From positions 26,584,190 through 26,648,189 of the forward strand of contig OZ038495.1 in the NCBI GenBank assembly GCA_964036315.1: a stretch of 64,000 nucleotides of DNA. The letters run 5' to 3'. The notes beneath the pieces were generated by a model. That model worked only from the letters and a program-made list of their open reading frames with translations, was not told where the DNA came from and ran no database searches. The position numbers and the translations under genes were made by a program. The stretch comes from Acanthosepion esculentum. Taxonomy: Eukaryota; Mollusca; Cephalopoda; Sepiida; Sepiidae. Positions 46,364 to 58,424 of this stretch are shown here, piece after piece (positions within the stretch are counted from its first letter, which is position 1; each line of letters begins with the position of its first letter).

Positions 46364-46719
46364 TAACTTGTTCAGTTCAGAAGATAATTTAAAAATAAAG
46401 GATGAAAGTAAATGTGAAAAACAGTTGTAGGCAACGAATATTTAGTCAAATAATAAGTGTGTTTGATAGAATTAATATTGCAAAATATGAGGCCATTATG
46501 TTCTATAGGTATTTAATAGAATTTGCTTTCATCATTTATAAAATTTGGTTCATTCCTAAACAATAAAAATTAATATAAAAAAAAACGACAATTAGCAATA
46601 GTCCTTATCTGAAAACATTGTTTTTTAAAGGAAATTTTTATTTAATGGTTTGCAAATGAGAGATTTAAATTTTCTAACTAGTGTAAAATTTAAAAGATCT
46701 TGGGAGTAAAACAAAATAG

Positions 46720-46880
46720 CAATAAGTAACAGTTATCAACAAGGAAAATGAAATCAATGAACTGAGTTTGAATTCCAGTTGAGGCTTCACACAAATAACT
46801 TTAGGGAAGGGACAAATTTACTTGTTTGCGCTCTCTTCTATCACAAGATCTAACTACGGGTATAACATAGGATGGTTGAG
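46720..46880 (+). mobile_element. tRNA-like SINE fragment, family B
   Basis: AACTGAGTTTGAATTCCAGT is a B-box-like block shared with 36735-36830. It is followed by ACTTTAGGGAAGGGACAAAT. The head is degraded. Confidence 0.4.
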
Positions 46881-47100
46881 GGGAAAAAAGAATGTAGATG
46901 AATGAACATGTAAGTAAATCATTCTCTTAGAATTATCTTACCTTCCCAGGTAGTGGTCATAAAAGGATGTTACTACCATTGTTAAACTTGACAAGATCCA
47001 ATCAATCCATCACAAAAGGCTGATTCCAAGTAATATATCTCTGTATTATATAAACCTTCATTATTATCTGATACATTTCTAGTAGAAACGAAACAATATG

Positions 47101-47141
47101 ATATTATTATAATAATAAATAATAATAATAATAATAATAAT
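47101..47141. repeat. (AAT)n microsatellite
   Basis: AATAAT repeat with a few interruptions. Confidence 0.9.
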
Positions 47142-47528
47142 ACAAAAAAAAAATCACCACTGCTAAAAATAATAAAAATGTTTTAGTGGTTAAAAGCTGT
47201 GAGTTAACAATGGAGATTCAATCTGTACATCACATTAAAACTATTACGTTGTTAGTAAGGTTAGCTTAGTGTGACAACTCAAGGTTACGTTTTTAGGGAT
47301 GTGCATGTCTTCATATAAATGAAGAAAGATCATGAAAAAATTCATTTTTTGTATTAAAATTGTAGGGATAGTGTATGTGTGTGTGTGTCCAAATTATTTT
47401 TGTATTAAAGTTTTTTTTCCTTCATAGTAGGACAGTTTTTTTGCAAAAGAAATAGTATCTGAAAATATTTTTAATGTTACAAAAAGCAAGAGAATAAAAG
47501 CCACAAGATGGACGGACATCTTTGTTCT

Positions 47529-48734
47529 TTACAGTTTAATATTATTTTTATCCTTCATTGCTATAGCAGCATAATAATGTGCCTCACTTCCTTCACAGCG
47601 TTGTTTCATAGACATATTGGCTGCATGAAGTGCTAGGCACTGGAACAGAAATAAGTCTTTTGATTCAAGTGCTTCAGTATCATCCTCATCAGGAAGGTCA
47701 AAACTAACATTCAATTTTTTGCCTTTGGGACGTCCTGTGCAAAGAACTTTAGGGGCAGCAAATTTTGGGATGGAACTTACAACGTAAGGAGCACCAGAGA
47801 TGGAATGTGGAAGAGGAGGAGTAATACTTGCGAGGTACAATTGGTAGAAGGTTTCGTCATCTTCCCGATTTCTTTTCTTTTTCAGGCAGTGACGATAATC
47901 ATAACCAAGACTCTTCTGAATCATAAATGGTTTCTTTCTGATTAATTTTTTTGCAGGCTTTATGGCCAATCCCAAAGATGGGTTGCAACTTGAGTTGAAC
48001 ATCGTATAAGAGAAGCCCATAGCATGCTTCATCATGCTTTGAGCCATTTCTTTCTTTAATTCTCTCTTACGGCGATTGGCCAAATATTTCTGGTAGCGAC
48101 CTTCTGCTTTCTCACGCTTCTTCTTCCACTTCATCAGTCGGTAGTCACCAGCTAGGCCCCACATCAGATACATCTCATTTTTCCTGATTGACCTAATGTT
48201 AGAGTCTTCATTATCAGAGCTAATATTTTTGAAGTCAGATCTGAACCTTATTTTTGGGTTTTTACTGCTTGCATAGTTGTCATTGGGGTTCTGGTTTGTA
48301 AGACTACTTTCCTTTGCCTTTAGAATAAACCTTTTATGATTGCTGTGGTTCTTGTCCATTTTAATGGTCTTGGGACCATATCCAGCAATGATTGCCTGGT
48401 ATAGGCCTTCTTTAATTTCACAAATGGATTTTGATTTAAGCATCAGATACTCTTCACAAAGTAAATTGTGGAAAAGCTTATTCTTATTTTGAAGGTCTTT
48501 GTTCTTCTTGCAGTTGTGCAGTTCATCCCCTTTATTGTAGGCCCACTTTCGATGACCTGATGGAGTCATATCAGATTTATTGTAGACACAAATTATATTT
48601 GATGACCGCTGGGTCTCATAAGACTGCTTACTGAGGTAGGCATAATAGATGGCCTCAGCAGACAGCTGATGGAAGACATTTTTCAAAATTGTCCCTTCTT
48701 CTGCTAAACTGCTGGTAAGTTCTTGAGGAATCAT
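47529..48734 (-). CDS. Unrecognised basic protein, 401 residues
   Basis: No domain that I recognise. The long frame in this AT-rich DNA, with mixed codon use, indicates a real gene. A polypyrimidine acceptor (TGTTATTTTCCAG) ends about 10 bases before the ATG, so a 5' exon exists. The frame stays open back to the acceptor, and the true start could lie upstream. Visible parts: a helical N-terminal 20-40 (AEAIYYAYLSKQSYE); a polar asparagine- and lysine-rich middle; and a strongly basic helix at 201-237 (MKWKKKREKAEGRYQKYLAN then RRKRELKKEM) that could bind nucleic acid or form a coiled coil. After it come a conserved-looking GFSYTMFNSSCNPSLGLAIK, an acidic patch near 347-356 (DLPDEDDTEA) and a C-terminal helix. 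There is no signal peptide or membrane segment. It has no nearby gene partner on its strand. Confidence 0.75.
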   Translation of the reverse strand: MIPQELTSSLAEEGTILKNVFHQLSAEAIYYAYLSKQSYETQRSSNIICVYNKSDMTPSGHRKWAYNKGDELHNCKKNKDLQNKNKLFHNLLCEEYLMLKSKSICEIKEGLYQAIIAGYGPKTIKMDKNHSNHKRFILKAKESSLTNQNPNDNYASSKNPKIRFRSDFKNISSDNEDSNIRSIRKNEMYLMWGLAGDYRLMKWKKKREKAEGRYQKYLANRRKRELKKEMAQSMMKHAMGFSYTMFNSSCNPSLGLAIKPAKKLIRKKPFMIQKSLGYDYRHCLKKKRNREDDETFYQLYLASITPPLPHSISGAPYVVSSIPKFAAPKVLCTGRPKGKKLNVSFDLPDEDDTEALESKDLFLFQCLALHAANMSMKQRCEGSEAHYYAAIAMKDKNNIKL

Positions 48735-48745
48735 ATTGGAATCTG

Positions 48746-50900
48746 GAAAATAACATGAAAGAGATGAACTACAAGTTGTTTGAAAAGAAATTTATGATCT
48801 TTGTTTTTAAAAAAATGTGTAACAATATTTGATTAATTGCTTGTTAGCTAAAAATTGCTTTAAAATTTTCATTTTTAGACCAAAAACAATTTTATATACC
48901 CATTCTATATTATATATAAACAGATTTCTGATAAATGACATTTAAACTGGGCTTGGGGGCAAACATTTTACTAGCAAAATTGTCTCAACATTAACTTTCT
49001 ATAATAAAATGAACATTTTGGTAGGACTTAGTTTGTATTTTAATAAAATATAATGGAAAAGATAACTTTAGATTAGGCTATCACAGACCAATAATTATAA
49101 TTGGATAAACGATTAAGTGGCATATGTAAATTTAAATAGGCATCAATTAAATAAAAAATATTAAAGAATCAAGATTTAATAATAGGAAGAATGTTTTGGC
49201 AATGTTTAACCTTCATACCAACAAAAAAAACTGGTATTACTGAATACAGTTTAGACTCCTTTGTCAATGTTATTGCTTTAAAAAGTGATGAGAATTTTAA
49301 TAAAATCCAATCACATGAAAGTGGATTTATACATTTTCATTATTCTTGAAATCTGACAAGAAAAATATTAAACTTCTATTAGATTGCTTATTTACATGAA
49401 TAATTTTATATTTACAAGATTATAAAAATGTATGAAGGTATAATGAATTATTTATTATTTACCAAGAAAGAAAGAAATATGAAAAAAATTTTATTCATAA
49501 ATTTATAAAAATGTCTGTGAACAAGAAAATTTAAAAGAACACATAATGCTGAGTAGCTTTAAAAAAAAAAAGAAGATTTTCCAGGCATTTCTTTCATTTA
49601 CTCCCACCATATAAATTCACTAAAATAGGTTGAGAACATCTCTTTCCCTGAATCAAGCAGTCTTTTAATTCTAGATTTTAGGCAAGATCACAAACACTCA
49701 ATATTTTGAGTGTGTATTTCCGTATTCATTGAATGAACAAAGTTTTTCTTGTGTATAATTAAAGAATGTCTAATTTTTACTACAAATATTACTTTGCCTA
49801 TTTTGATAATTTTTATACATTTTTGAATAAAAATATTAAAAAAAAATTTTCTTTATAAAATTGTAAATAATAAATATTGCATTATACTTGGTCCACATAT
49901 TTTTACAATCTTGTAAATAGACATTGCTGAGGGAGTCAAAAGTGTATACAGTAATAGCAGTGTCAAAAGAATAAATGTTCTTTTGATATAGGTTTTTGTA
50001 GACAAAGGTTTTAATTGTAATTGCCTCTATTCTTTTATAAGCAGCACAAGACATAATGTTTTGAGGGAAATGAGTATCTAAATTTTTAAAAAGAAAAATA
50101 GCTGCTATGTGGTGGAAAGGATGAAGGTAGCTATATTAATTTTAATCTAGCTATTTTTATGTTTGACAGTGTTTTTCCATCTGTGTATTGACTATTATGA
50201 TGAAGATCAGCTAATACTATGAATTTCTTTTTATCAGAAGAAGTGAAAATACAGCAATTAGAAGCCTCCATATATTAAACATAAATCTTTTTGATAGATA
50301 AAAATCATAGCACATTTGTGTTAAATATCTGCCTCCTAACAAACTAAACTAATAATGAAAAAAAAAAACCATTTTTTTAATGAACATTTATCTAGTGTTA
50401 TTAAATAGATTGAATGTAATAAATCAGTAGGCATTAACTACACAAGACTATATATCTATATGCTCATGGAATAAAGAAAATGATACAAAATAAGGTAATT
50501 CTTATATAGATTGCCTTTATGCAAAGCCATTTCTCCCCACTCTGAATTAGCAGTAGATTAGAGATTGGTGAATTAGCTTAACTTTGTCAGTATTTAGATG
50601 TTCTTGAATTATTAATTCTTTCAATTCTCATTAGAGTAGACCACTAATAAAATAAACAAATTAGTATCACCACCTTTCTAAAAGTAGTTAAAAAAACAAA
50701 ACAAAATTAGAAAAGTAGGCAGGTGTTGCTTTTAGTGTGTTGAGTTAGTAGTAACAGTAGTTTCAGGATTTTACCTCAAATTGAAGCAGACATTCACTGA
50801 CCTTGGTTAATTTTATGCATGTGTGTCTGTATTGTGTGTGTGTGTGTGTGTGTATAAAATTTTAGATAGAATATATTTGTAAAAGAACAATATGGATAAA
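48746..50900. other. Intron or upstream region of the 401-residue gene
   Basis: AT-rich; (GT)n at 50834-50855. No coding exon recognised. A 5' exon for 47529-48734 must lie to the right, but I cannot place it. Confidence 0.4.
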
Positions 50901-51353
50901 GACAAAAGGAAAACTTATCTTTGCTGATGTATTTTGTCCTCTTAGGGACGTTATCAAGGCAAATGCAAGAAATTTATTTTGTAACAAGTATTTATAGACA
51001 AGAACAAAAATATTTTTGGTTTTTCAAAATTTTTAAATTTAAGAACACTCATGAATATTCATCAGGTTAGCTGAAAAGTGGTAAGTTATGTAGGATGGTA
51101 TGTGACATAATTTAATGCCTAATAAATGAAATTGAATAAAAGGTGTTCTTGAAATTTTTTATGCAAATATTTAAATTATTTTTATTAAAACCTGATGAAT
51201 ATTTATGAGCCTTTCTTAAATTGAAAAATTTTGAAAAACTAACATTTTTGCTCATCTACAAAATACTTGTTACAAAATATAATCTTTGTATTTGCCTTGA
51301 TAAAGTCCCTCAGAGGATGAAACATGTTGGCTAAAATAAGTTTACCATTTGTC
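50901..51353. mobile_element. Long foldback element, about 165-bp arms
   Basis: Left arm 50901-51067 and right arm 51189-51353 are inverted copies at roughly 80% identity. Shared blocks include TTATCAAGGCAAATRCAA, TTTGTAACAAGTATTT and ATGAATATTCATCAGGTT. The spacer is about 120 bp and AT-rich. No transposase. A TATG microsatellite abuts the right side. Confidence 0.8.
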
Positions 51354-53010
51354 TTACATAACAAATAGTAAACTTATCTTATATATATATGTATGTATGT
51401 ATGTATGTAACAAAGATTTTCTTCTAAATTACAAACTGACATTTTAAAGTTACTTAGTTGATTTAGAATGAACCCAGAAAATAGAGATTTACAATTGATA
51501 ATAAAATAAATAAATAGAAAATTACATTTTGTTTTTGAAAGAAAAATAAGGAATTCACGTTTTCATATAAAAGAAGTAAAAGTATTAACCATATTCATGT
51601 ATAAATGAAAAACAAAACAAAACATACCCTGACAATTGAATTAGCTTCAAGAAATTAATCTCTATTTGTGATTATAATTACAAGATTTATTTTTGTGGCC
51701 ATGACTTTCAGGGAGAAGTTTTTAAACAATGATTTTGATATTTTTTTCAATTGGTAAGTACTTTCACTGTAGTGCATATATATTTGCTTCCTTGTTTTGT
51801 TAGTTACAATAAATGTTTCAAGGTCATACTTTTTCCGAAAAAAATAAAGATATAAAAAAATAAAATAATTTATATTCTTTTGAATTTTGGAGCTGTTTGA
51901 AAGAATTTATTGGAATCAAAAGTAACTTGAGCTTTAGTGTCCATCACTAATACAAACTTTATATGCACAACAAATATGTTCACTGAGATAAAAGATATGA
52001 GAAACATAGTGTAAAGCATTTTAATTTTCTTCTAGTTGGTCATTTTGTATTGTTTTTCACATTTATTCAACAGTAATATCTTGATATCACTGCATTTCAT
52101 CTGTTGGATAGGGTTAGACAATTACATATCATATGAAAAGAAATTGTTCTAATTACTCCCTGTGAAATAGTTTCATTTAGCAGTGGGATTCCTACTCTTG
52201 ATTGTCATTAATCAAAAGACTAATTATAATCAGTCATTTTTGTTTAATTATATTTAGAAGAAAAAAATTCTCACAATTTTCTGTAGTTTCTTTTTTATGA
52301 CATTGTTGCACTTTAAGTTATAGAAATGAGAGTAATTCCCAGGTGGACTATTTGAAAATACACGTTTCATTGTAAAAAGTTTTAAAATAATTATATAAGA
52401 ATATTTATTGATAATCTATTTTCTTTTTATTCAATAAACATTAAAAATAAATAAGTAAATAAATAAATAAAATCCTAAATTTTCATAAGGAGAAACACAT
52501 TTGAATTTGTCAGCCTGCATTTAAATCAAATTATTTTAAAGATTATATTCCCAGCTTTAAGAAATCCAACAGAATTATGGCAACTATTCTTGTATTTTTG
52601 CATTTAGTTGTAAATTAATTTTTCCTTCATTTTTACTGATTCTTGCAAGATTTAAAATAAAAAAAATATTATATCAGTTTCGATTTGGATCAAAAAATAT
52701 TTTATTAATGCTGTCAAAAGCAGAAATATGTGAGTTCACAAAATAAAGATAAAAAGCAATGAAGCGAAGAAAACAATTTAAATTTTGTGTTTAAGCTACT
52801 CAATAAAAGAAAGCAATTGTCCCACTTGAACAGAAAATCAAATTTAAAGTAGGGAATCCATGTGCACACGGGATCTTAAGCACTTCCCTTTTGGAGATCC
52901 CTCAAGTTCCAGGAATTAATTCTAGCTACATCTTGATTGAGAGTTATTACCTGGGGAGATGAGACTCATGTGACTGGACTTAATTTGTACCTCCAAAAAT
53001 TGCATATGAC
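51354..53010. other. AT-rich, nothing recognised
   Basis: A short (TATG)n at 51390-51408 and an AAAT-type repeat at 52450-52472; otherwise no feature. Confidence 0.5.
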
Positions 53011-53034
53011 CAGTCATGCTGACCCTCCCTCTTT

Positions 53035-53447
53035 TAGGGCAATGAGGAAGGTGCTGTTGCAAACTTGGAATCTCCAGGACCAAGCACTTTCTCCCATTGA
53101 TTTATTAGAATAGATACCATGCAGTGATTCCGGCCTAAAGGCCAAGAAGCGATAATATTTACTCACCTCCCCACTGTGGCAAGATGTGGTTTTTAATGCA
53201 GGATTGTCATTGACCAATCCAAAAATTGTCCTTTTTCTGTGACCACTGTCACACTGACATCGATATTCCATCAACCTATACTCTTTTAGTGCTATGTGGA
53301 AGATGCTGCTACAGAGTTGAAATCCTTGGGACCAGGTGTTTTCTCCATTGATTAAATGGAGAACAGATACTACTCATTGATCCTGACCTGAGAGGCAATA
53401 TTTGAGCATTTAAGAGAAAATTGAAAAAAAAAAAAAAAAAAAAAAAT
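53035..53447 (+). repeat. Repeated block in two diverged copies, ending in an A-tract
   Basis: 53038-53145 and 53292-53395 align (GCAATGAGGAAGGTGCTGTT against GCTATGTGGAAGATGCTGCT, then GGACCAAGCACTTTCTCCCA against GGACCAGGTGTTTTCTCCAT). The second copy runs into an A-run of about 23 (53424-53446), consistent with a poly-A-tailed retroposon on the plus strand. Confidence 0.6.
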
Positions 53448-53451
53448 AAGG

Positions 53452-54205
53452 AGTGACTTGGGTTGGGGTGGAAGAAGAAGAGTGAATTGGGGTGGGAGTG
53501 GAAGAAAAAAAAAGAGTGAATTAGGGGTGGAGTAGGAGTGGGAAAAAAGAGTGAATTAGGGTGGAGTGGGAGTGGAAGAAAAACAAATGAATTGGGGTGG
53601 AGTGGGAGTGGAAGAAAAAAAGAGTGAATTAGGGGTGGAGTGGGAGTGGAAGAAAAAAAGAGTGAATTAGGGGTGGAGTGGGAGTGGAAAAAAAAGAGTG
53701 AATTAGGGGTGGAGTGGGAGTGGAAAAAAAAGAGTGAATTAGGGGTGGAGTGGGAGTGGAAGAAAAAGTGAACTGGGGTGGAGTGGAAGTGGAAGAAAAA
53801 AGAGTGCATTTGATTGGAGTGGGAGTGGAAGAAAAAAAGTGAATTGGGGTGGAGTGGAAGAAAAAAAGAGTGAATTAGGGGTGGAGTGGGAGTGGAAGAA
53901 AAAAAGAGTGAATTAGGGGTGGAGTGGGAGAAAAAATGAATTAGGGGTGGAGTAGGAGTGGAAGAAAAAAGAGTGAATTAGGGGTGGAGTAGGAGTGGAA
54001 GAAAAAATTGAATTGGGGTTGAGTGGGAGTGGAAGAAAAAAAGAGTGAATTAGGGGTGGAGAGGGAGTGGAAGAAAAAAAAGAGTGAATTAGGGGTGGAG
54101 AGGGAGTGGAAGAAAAAAAAGAGTGAATTAGGGGTGGAGAGGGAGTGGAAGAAAAAAAAGAGTGAATTAGGGGTGGAGTGGGAGTGGAAGAAAAAAGTGA
54201 ATTTT
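53452..54205. repeat. G/A-rich minisatellite, about 38-bp unit
   Basis: Around 20 copies of GAGTGAATTAGGGGTGGAGT plus GGGAGTGGAAGAAAAAAA with variable A-runs. Strand-asymmetric (purine-rich on plus). The long minus-strand frame (HSHSTPNSLFFF repeats) and the plus-strand frame (ELGVEREWKKKKS repeats) are translations of the satellite, not genes. Confidence 0.95.
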
Positions 54206-54359
54206 ATTTATTTTTGAAGATTTCTTTAGGTGCTTGCTTAAAGAACAATAATAAATTGTTGAACAACAGGTTGTCAAATTGGATTTCTATTGATTTTAAA
54301 AATTGTTGTAAAAAAAAAATATTATTAAAAGAAGGTAAATTAAATAAAAATAGAAAATA

Positions 54360-56280
54360 AAAGTTGGTTTTATTTACTTCTTTCTGTCGTTTTGTTTTCG
54401 CTAAATTTTAAGCAGCGGATAATAATGTGGCTGAGTCAGAGATACCGGGTAATTTTGTTCATTTACAGACAGCACTATTTTTTCTTTCAAATGCGCTATT
54501 CCGTGTAAAATCTATTCTAACAATCTTTGCGTTAGTTTTTTTTTTTTTTTAACTATTTAAATGAAAGAAAAAATATTTGTAAGAATAAAAAAAAAATTTT
54601 TAAAAAGAAAAATGAACATTCTATTAAATTTTTGATTTAAAAGTCAACATAAAAATCATTTGTTGAACCTCGCGACCAGGTGTGCGTAAAAATGAAAAGA
54701 AAAACATATGTAAAAAACAAAACGAAAAAATTTAATCTAAAAAAAAGAACAACAATATGATTGCTAGCAATGAAAACCCAACAACAAATTTCAAAATAAA
54801 AACCGAATTTTAAGCAAAATTGTAAAACATTTATGCGCCAAACGAAAAAGTGGTAAAAATACCATCACAAACACCATCATCACCATTATTAACAACAGTA
54901 ATAAAGGTTGATACAGCAATACTGATAGAAAAACAAGTTATTTCAATATTTTACGCAAATTACCTGTTTAGGATAAAAGAAAAATCTTCGTAGATGTCTC
55001 AAGGAATGCACAGATTTTAAACTTTTGCAAATTTCTAAATTTTTCTGTAATTTTCATTCAATCTCTAATTTTGTTCAAGTGTTGCACAGCAGAAACCTTT
55101 TTCCTTTTTAAATACCAAAAAATAGCCGCAGTTATGAACTAATTTAAAATTTTTCTGATCAGATATATGTTATTTATCATATATTAAAAATTAAAACTGT
55201 TTTTATGTGTTTTTATTTTAGTATTATGAAGCTATCAACTCAAAGAATAATTTATGAAAATAATTGTGATAGTTTCTTTTATTTTGCGAATCTTTGCTAC
55301 CTTGACGCGCCAAGCGCAATTTTGATGGCCTTTTTATGACTAAGAGGATATTGACGATCAGATTTATTGGTAATTATCTTTTTCGTCAACCAGTTTATTG
55401 ATTGTATTGTAAAATGTTTGTTGATTTTCAATTAATGTCTAGTTGTATATTAGATGATTCATTTGTTTACGATCCTCAAGTATGTTCATTTTTGTTTATG
55501 GTCAATAAATTGAGAAGATGGCTTGGTAATTTTTTATTTTTATTTATTTATCATAAATTGCTGACCAACTATTGGTAAGTACTAAGTAGACTAGCTGCTT
55601 TTAAAACTATAACTAAAAAAAAAATTCTTATAATTTATAAAATTATAATTAAAAATAGAAAAAGTAAACATTTATTTAATTAACTTTTAACTTCATTGTT
55701 TGTTTTTAAACCAGCCAGTGGAAACTTATACCAATTATAGTTTGCAATATTTACAATATTATTTAATTAATCTTATTATCTTGAATGAATTTATTTCATT
55801 ATAATTGATGCTAGAATTTACAAACAATACGTTAAGCTGAAAATTTTCGTCTTGTTGCCGTATTTACATTTTTTATCGTTCTTGTTTTTGCGAATGCCAT
55901 TTTTAATTAAACAGTAAAACACCTTTATTGCTTAATTAGCAATATTACTGGTAGTGTTAAAATTAAGTTAAAAGAATTAGTTAATAAGTTAAAATGTGTT
56001 TTTTAAACTTCCAGTATTTAACATTCAGTTAACAAAAACAAATTAAAAGGCTTTTTTTGTATGAAAATGAATTTTTCTTATTTATTTATTTTTTGTTTGA
56101 ATATGACGTTCATTCTTTAGGAAAAAATATTTAATTTTGAGAAAATATAAAGTTGATTGTTGACGTTCAATTTTAAAAAATGCATAAAACTGAACCTCAA
56201 TTTTGTGTCCATTTATGTGTGAAAGTGCATCCTAATTTTGTGTCTTCTTCTATGTGTCACGTTTTTCAGACTCTCCACAA
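54360..56280. other. Intergenic; possible promoter region of a divergent gene pair
   Basis: 54370-54700 and 55300-55325 (GACGCGCCAAGCGC) have more CpG than their surroundings and lie between the minus-strand 401-residue gene and plus-strand RMI1. A start region for either or both is possible. No core promoter motif is clear. Confidence 0.2.
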
Positions 56281-56289
56281 CTTCCTATC

Positions 56290-56922
56290 CATAGTGGCGT
56301 GGGGCTTAGGAATTAAAATGAACAGTTGACTTACCTACGCTAAGATGATTAATGAAGGATGATAATGACGAAGTAACACATGGATAATTTTAAACAAGAT
56401 AAGGAATTTATTCATGAATCTACAGTTGCATGATAGTGTCAGTGTAAGTAGCTCGTTTCAGGAAAATAAAATTATCCGACACAAAATAATATTAAAAACT
56501 GTTTAAGACAAAGGTAAGAGATTCCGTTGCTCACCAAAGGAATATGGAATACATTCAAAAGTAGTTAGTTTTAATAGGAGTAGGTAGGCTTTCCTACCGC
56601 CCGGTCTACACTCCTCCCCCCTCTATTGGACACGTTTAGAGGCCCAAACCTTGTTTCCTGTCTAGGAAGGGGTCCCCGGATTTCTCTCTCTCTGTCTCTT
56701 TCCCTTCTCCACATCCTTTCATTTCTCATTCCTATCTGCTCTCGCTCCGGATCTTTTTTGGCCCCCTTGCCTTGATTGACCCACTGTCTTTCTCTTTCTC
56801 CACATCCCCTCCCTTGCCACTCCTATCTGCTCTTCCTCCAACCCCCTCTTTAACCCCTTGCGTGATAGTGGCCTCCGGCCTTGCTTGGGGTGATAAGATT
56901 AAAAAAAAAAAAAAAAAAAAAA
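56290..56922 (+). mobile_element. Poly-A-tailed retroelement, non-coding 3' part
   Basis: A pyrimidine-rich segment, unlike its flanks, runs from about 56580 (CCTACCGCCCGGTCTACACT) through repeated CTCTTTCTCCACATCC and CCTATCTGCTCT blocks. It ends TGATAAGATT followed by 22 A (56901-56922). The tail and composition suggest a 3' UTR of a LINE or a SINE. No coding motif. Confidence 0.5.
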
Positions 56923-57148
56923 GTTAGAAATACTTAGCTTTCCTGGATTGTTGATAGAAAATTATTTGAAGTGCTGCATACCGGTTAGAAGCCGATATTG
57001 GCAAGTAATTTTACACTACTGAGAACTTCAATGCTGGTTGTGAGGAACTGTAACAAAAAAACCCTTTACATGACTTCAGATACTCTTCTCTGATTAATTT
57101 TCCTCCTCATTTTATACCCTAAGGAATTTTCTTCTTCTTGGCTGGCCA

Positions 57149-57312
57149 GTTAATTTCTGTGAAGACAAGGTTTTCATTGGTCAAAAACCAATTTCACATA
57201 GGTTTGAAAATTAATTTCTTTCTTCTTTTCAAGTCATCGATCAATTTCTGTGAAGGCAAGGTTTTCATTGGTACAAAGAAAATTTCACATATGCTCGCAA
57301 ATTTCTTTCCTT
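57149..57312 (+). repeat. Tandem duplication of about 90 bp
   Basis: TTTCTGTGAAGACAAGGTTT then CATTGGT...AATTTCACATA occurs at 57153 and again at 57244 with about 85% similarity. Confidence 0.8.
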
Positions 57313-57504
57313 CTTATTCCACAGTCCTCTGAATTTGAAGAGAGTGGATGACGGGAGTTAATATTATTTTGCACTACAGACAGACCTTAGCAGTTTTTCT
57401 CCTTTTGCTAAAGCTCCCGCCCCCATTCTGCTATCCTCTCACACAAGCTTGTCAGAGTCAGATAATTGGGTCACTGCCTTGCCTTATCGTTTTTGCATTC
57501 TGTG

Positions 57505-58190
57505 AGTGATAAGTTTTCCAAGTCCAAAGAATTTCAGTTGTCTGTTCCCGATTCTGAGTATTAATGATTTTTTTTTTCTGATACCATTTTCTTTAAGACT
57601 TCCTTGTTGCTCATTCGCTCTTGCCATGAAATTTTCAATATCTTTCTACAGAAACACATTTTCTGCTATGTCGAGTTTTCTCCTCATTTGTGGGGAGGTT
57701 GTTCAGCATTATAAGAGAATTGTTTTTTTTTTTCTAACAAAATTTTTCTGTTTCTCAGCACCTTGCTTATCTTTTAGAATATTTCCTTTACTAATCAAAT
57801 CCCTGTTTGGATCTTGGTGTTGCATTTTCCATCCTTTGTTAATACACTTCCTAGAATATTGAAACTTCCTCACCTGCTTGATGTTGACATCTCCAATTTG
57901 TAACTTGCATCATGGGCTTTTCTCTTGTCGATGATCATAATTTCTGTCTTGTATTTGATGATTAGTCCTTTATTTACTGCTTTCTTTTATTACCATATCT
58001 AGGAGGTTCTGTAGTTTTCTTTCCAAGTCATCCATCATCTGTGTATCTTGTATTGTTAAGATTACACCCACCGATGACAAATCCTGGTAAGGTCTCCAGT
58101 TACTTAGGATATCATCGCTATAGAGGTTGAATAAATCTGTTGGGAAAGACACACCTTTGACTCATGTCCCTCTCTATTTTCATTTTCAGA
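57505..58190 (-). mobile_element. Degenerate LINE reverse transcriptase fragment
   Basis: On the minus strand: FPTDLFNLYSDDILSNW (58140 region); DDLERKLQNLLDMVIKESSK; then KYKTEIMIIDKRKAHDASYK and a broken ILGSVLTKDGKCNTKIQTGI, all typical of the RT region past the catalytic box. Stops and frameshifts abound. It is the same family as 2590-3415. It lies just upstream of the RMI1 start exon on the opposite strand. Confidence 0.8.
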
Positions 58191-58424
58191 GGACTGTTAT
58201 AAAAAGAAGCAGAAAAGGAGGGTTTCTTGAGTTCAAAATAATGATTTTATTCCAATCGAATGTTTTGCCTTTTTTATTCCTTTTATTTTTTTTCATTTTT
58301 ATTCTTCTCATTTTGTTTTTAGTATTTTTTATACTTTTTTTTTTAAGTGTCCACTAAGATAATTTGCTATGATCTTGTTATTTTCCCAATTTAGAGATGA
58401 TGTGAAAATTTATATCTGATCAAG

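Noticed and set aside
53424..54205. CRISPR-like array
   Set aside because: Units are contiguous with no unique spacers, in a eukaryotic genome.
53309..54217. Long reading frames of HSHSTPNSLFF and ELGVEREWKKKKS repeats
   Set aside because: They are translations of the 38-bp minisatellite, with unit indels and no start context, on both strands.
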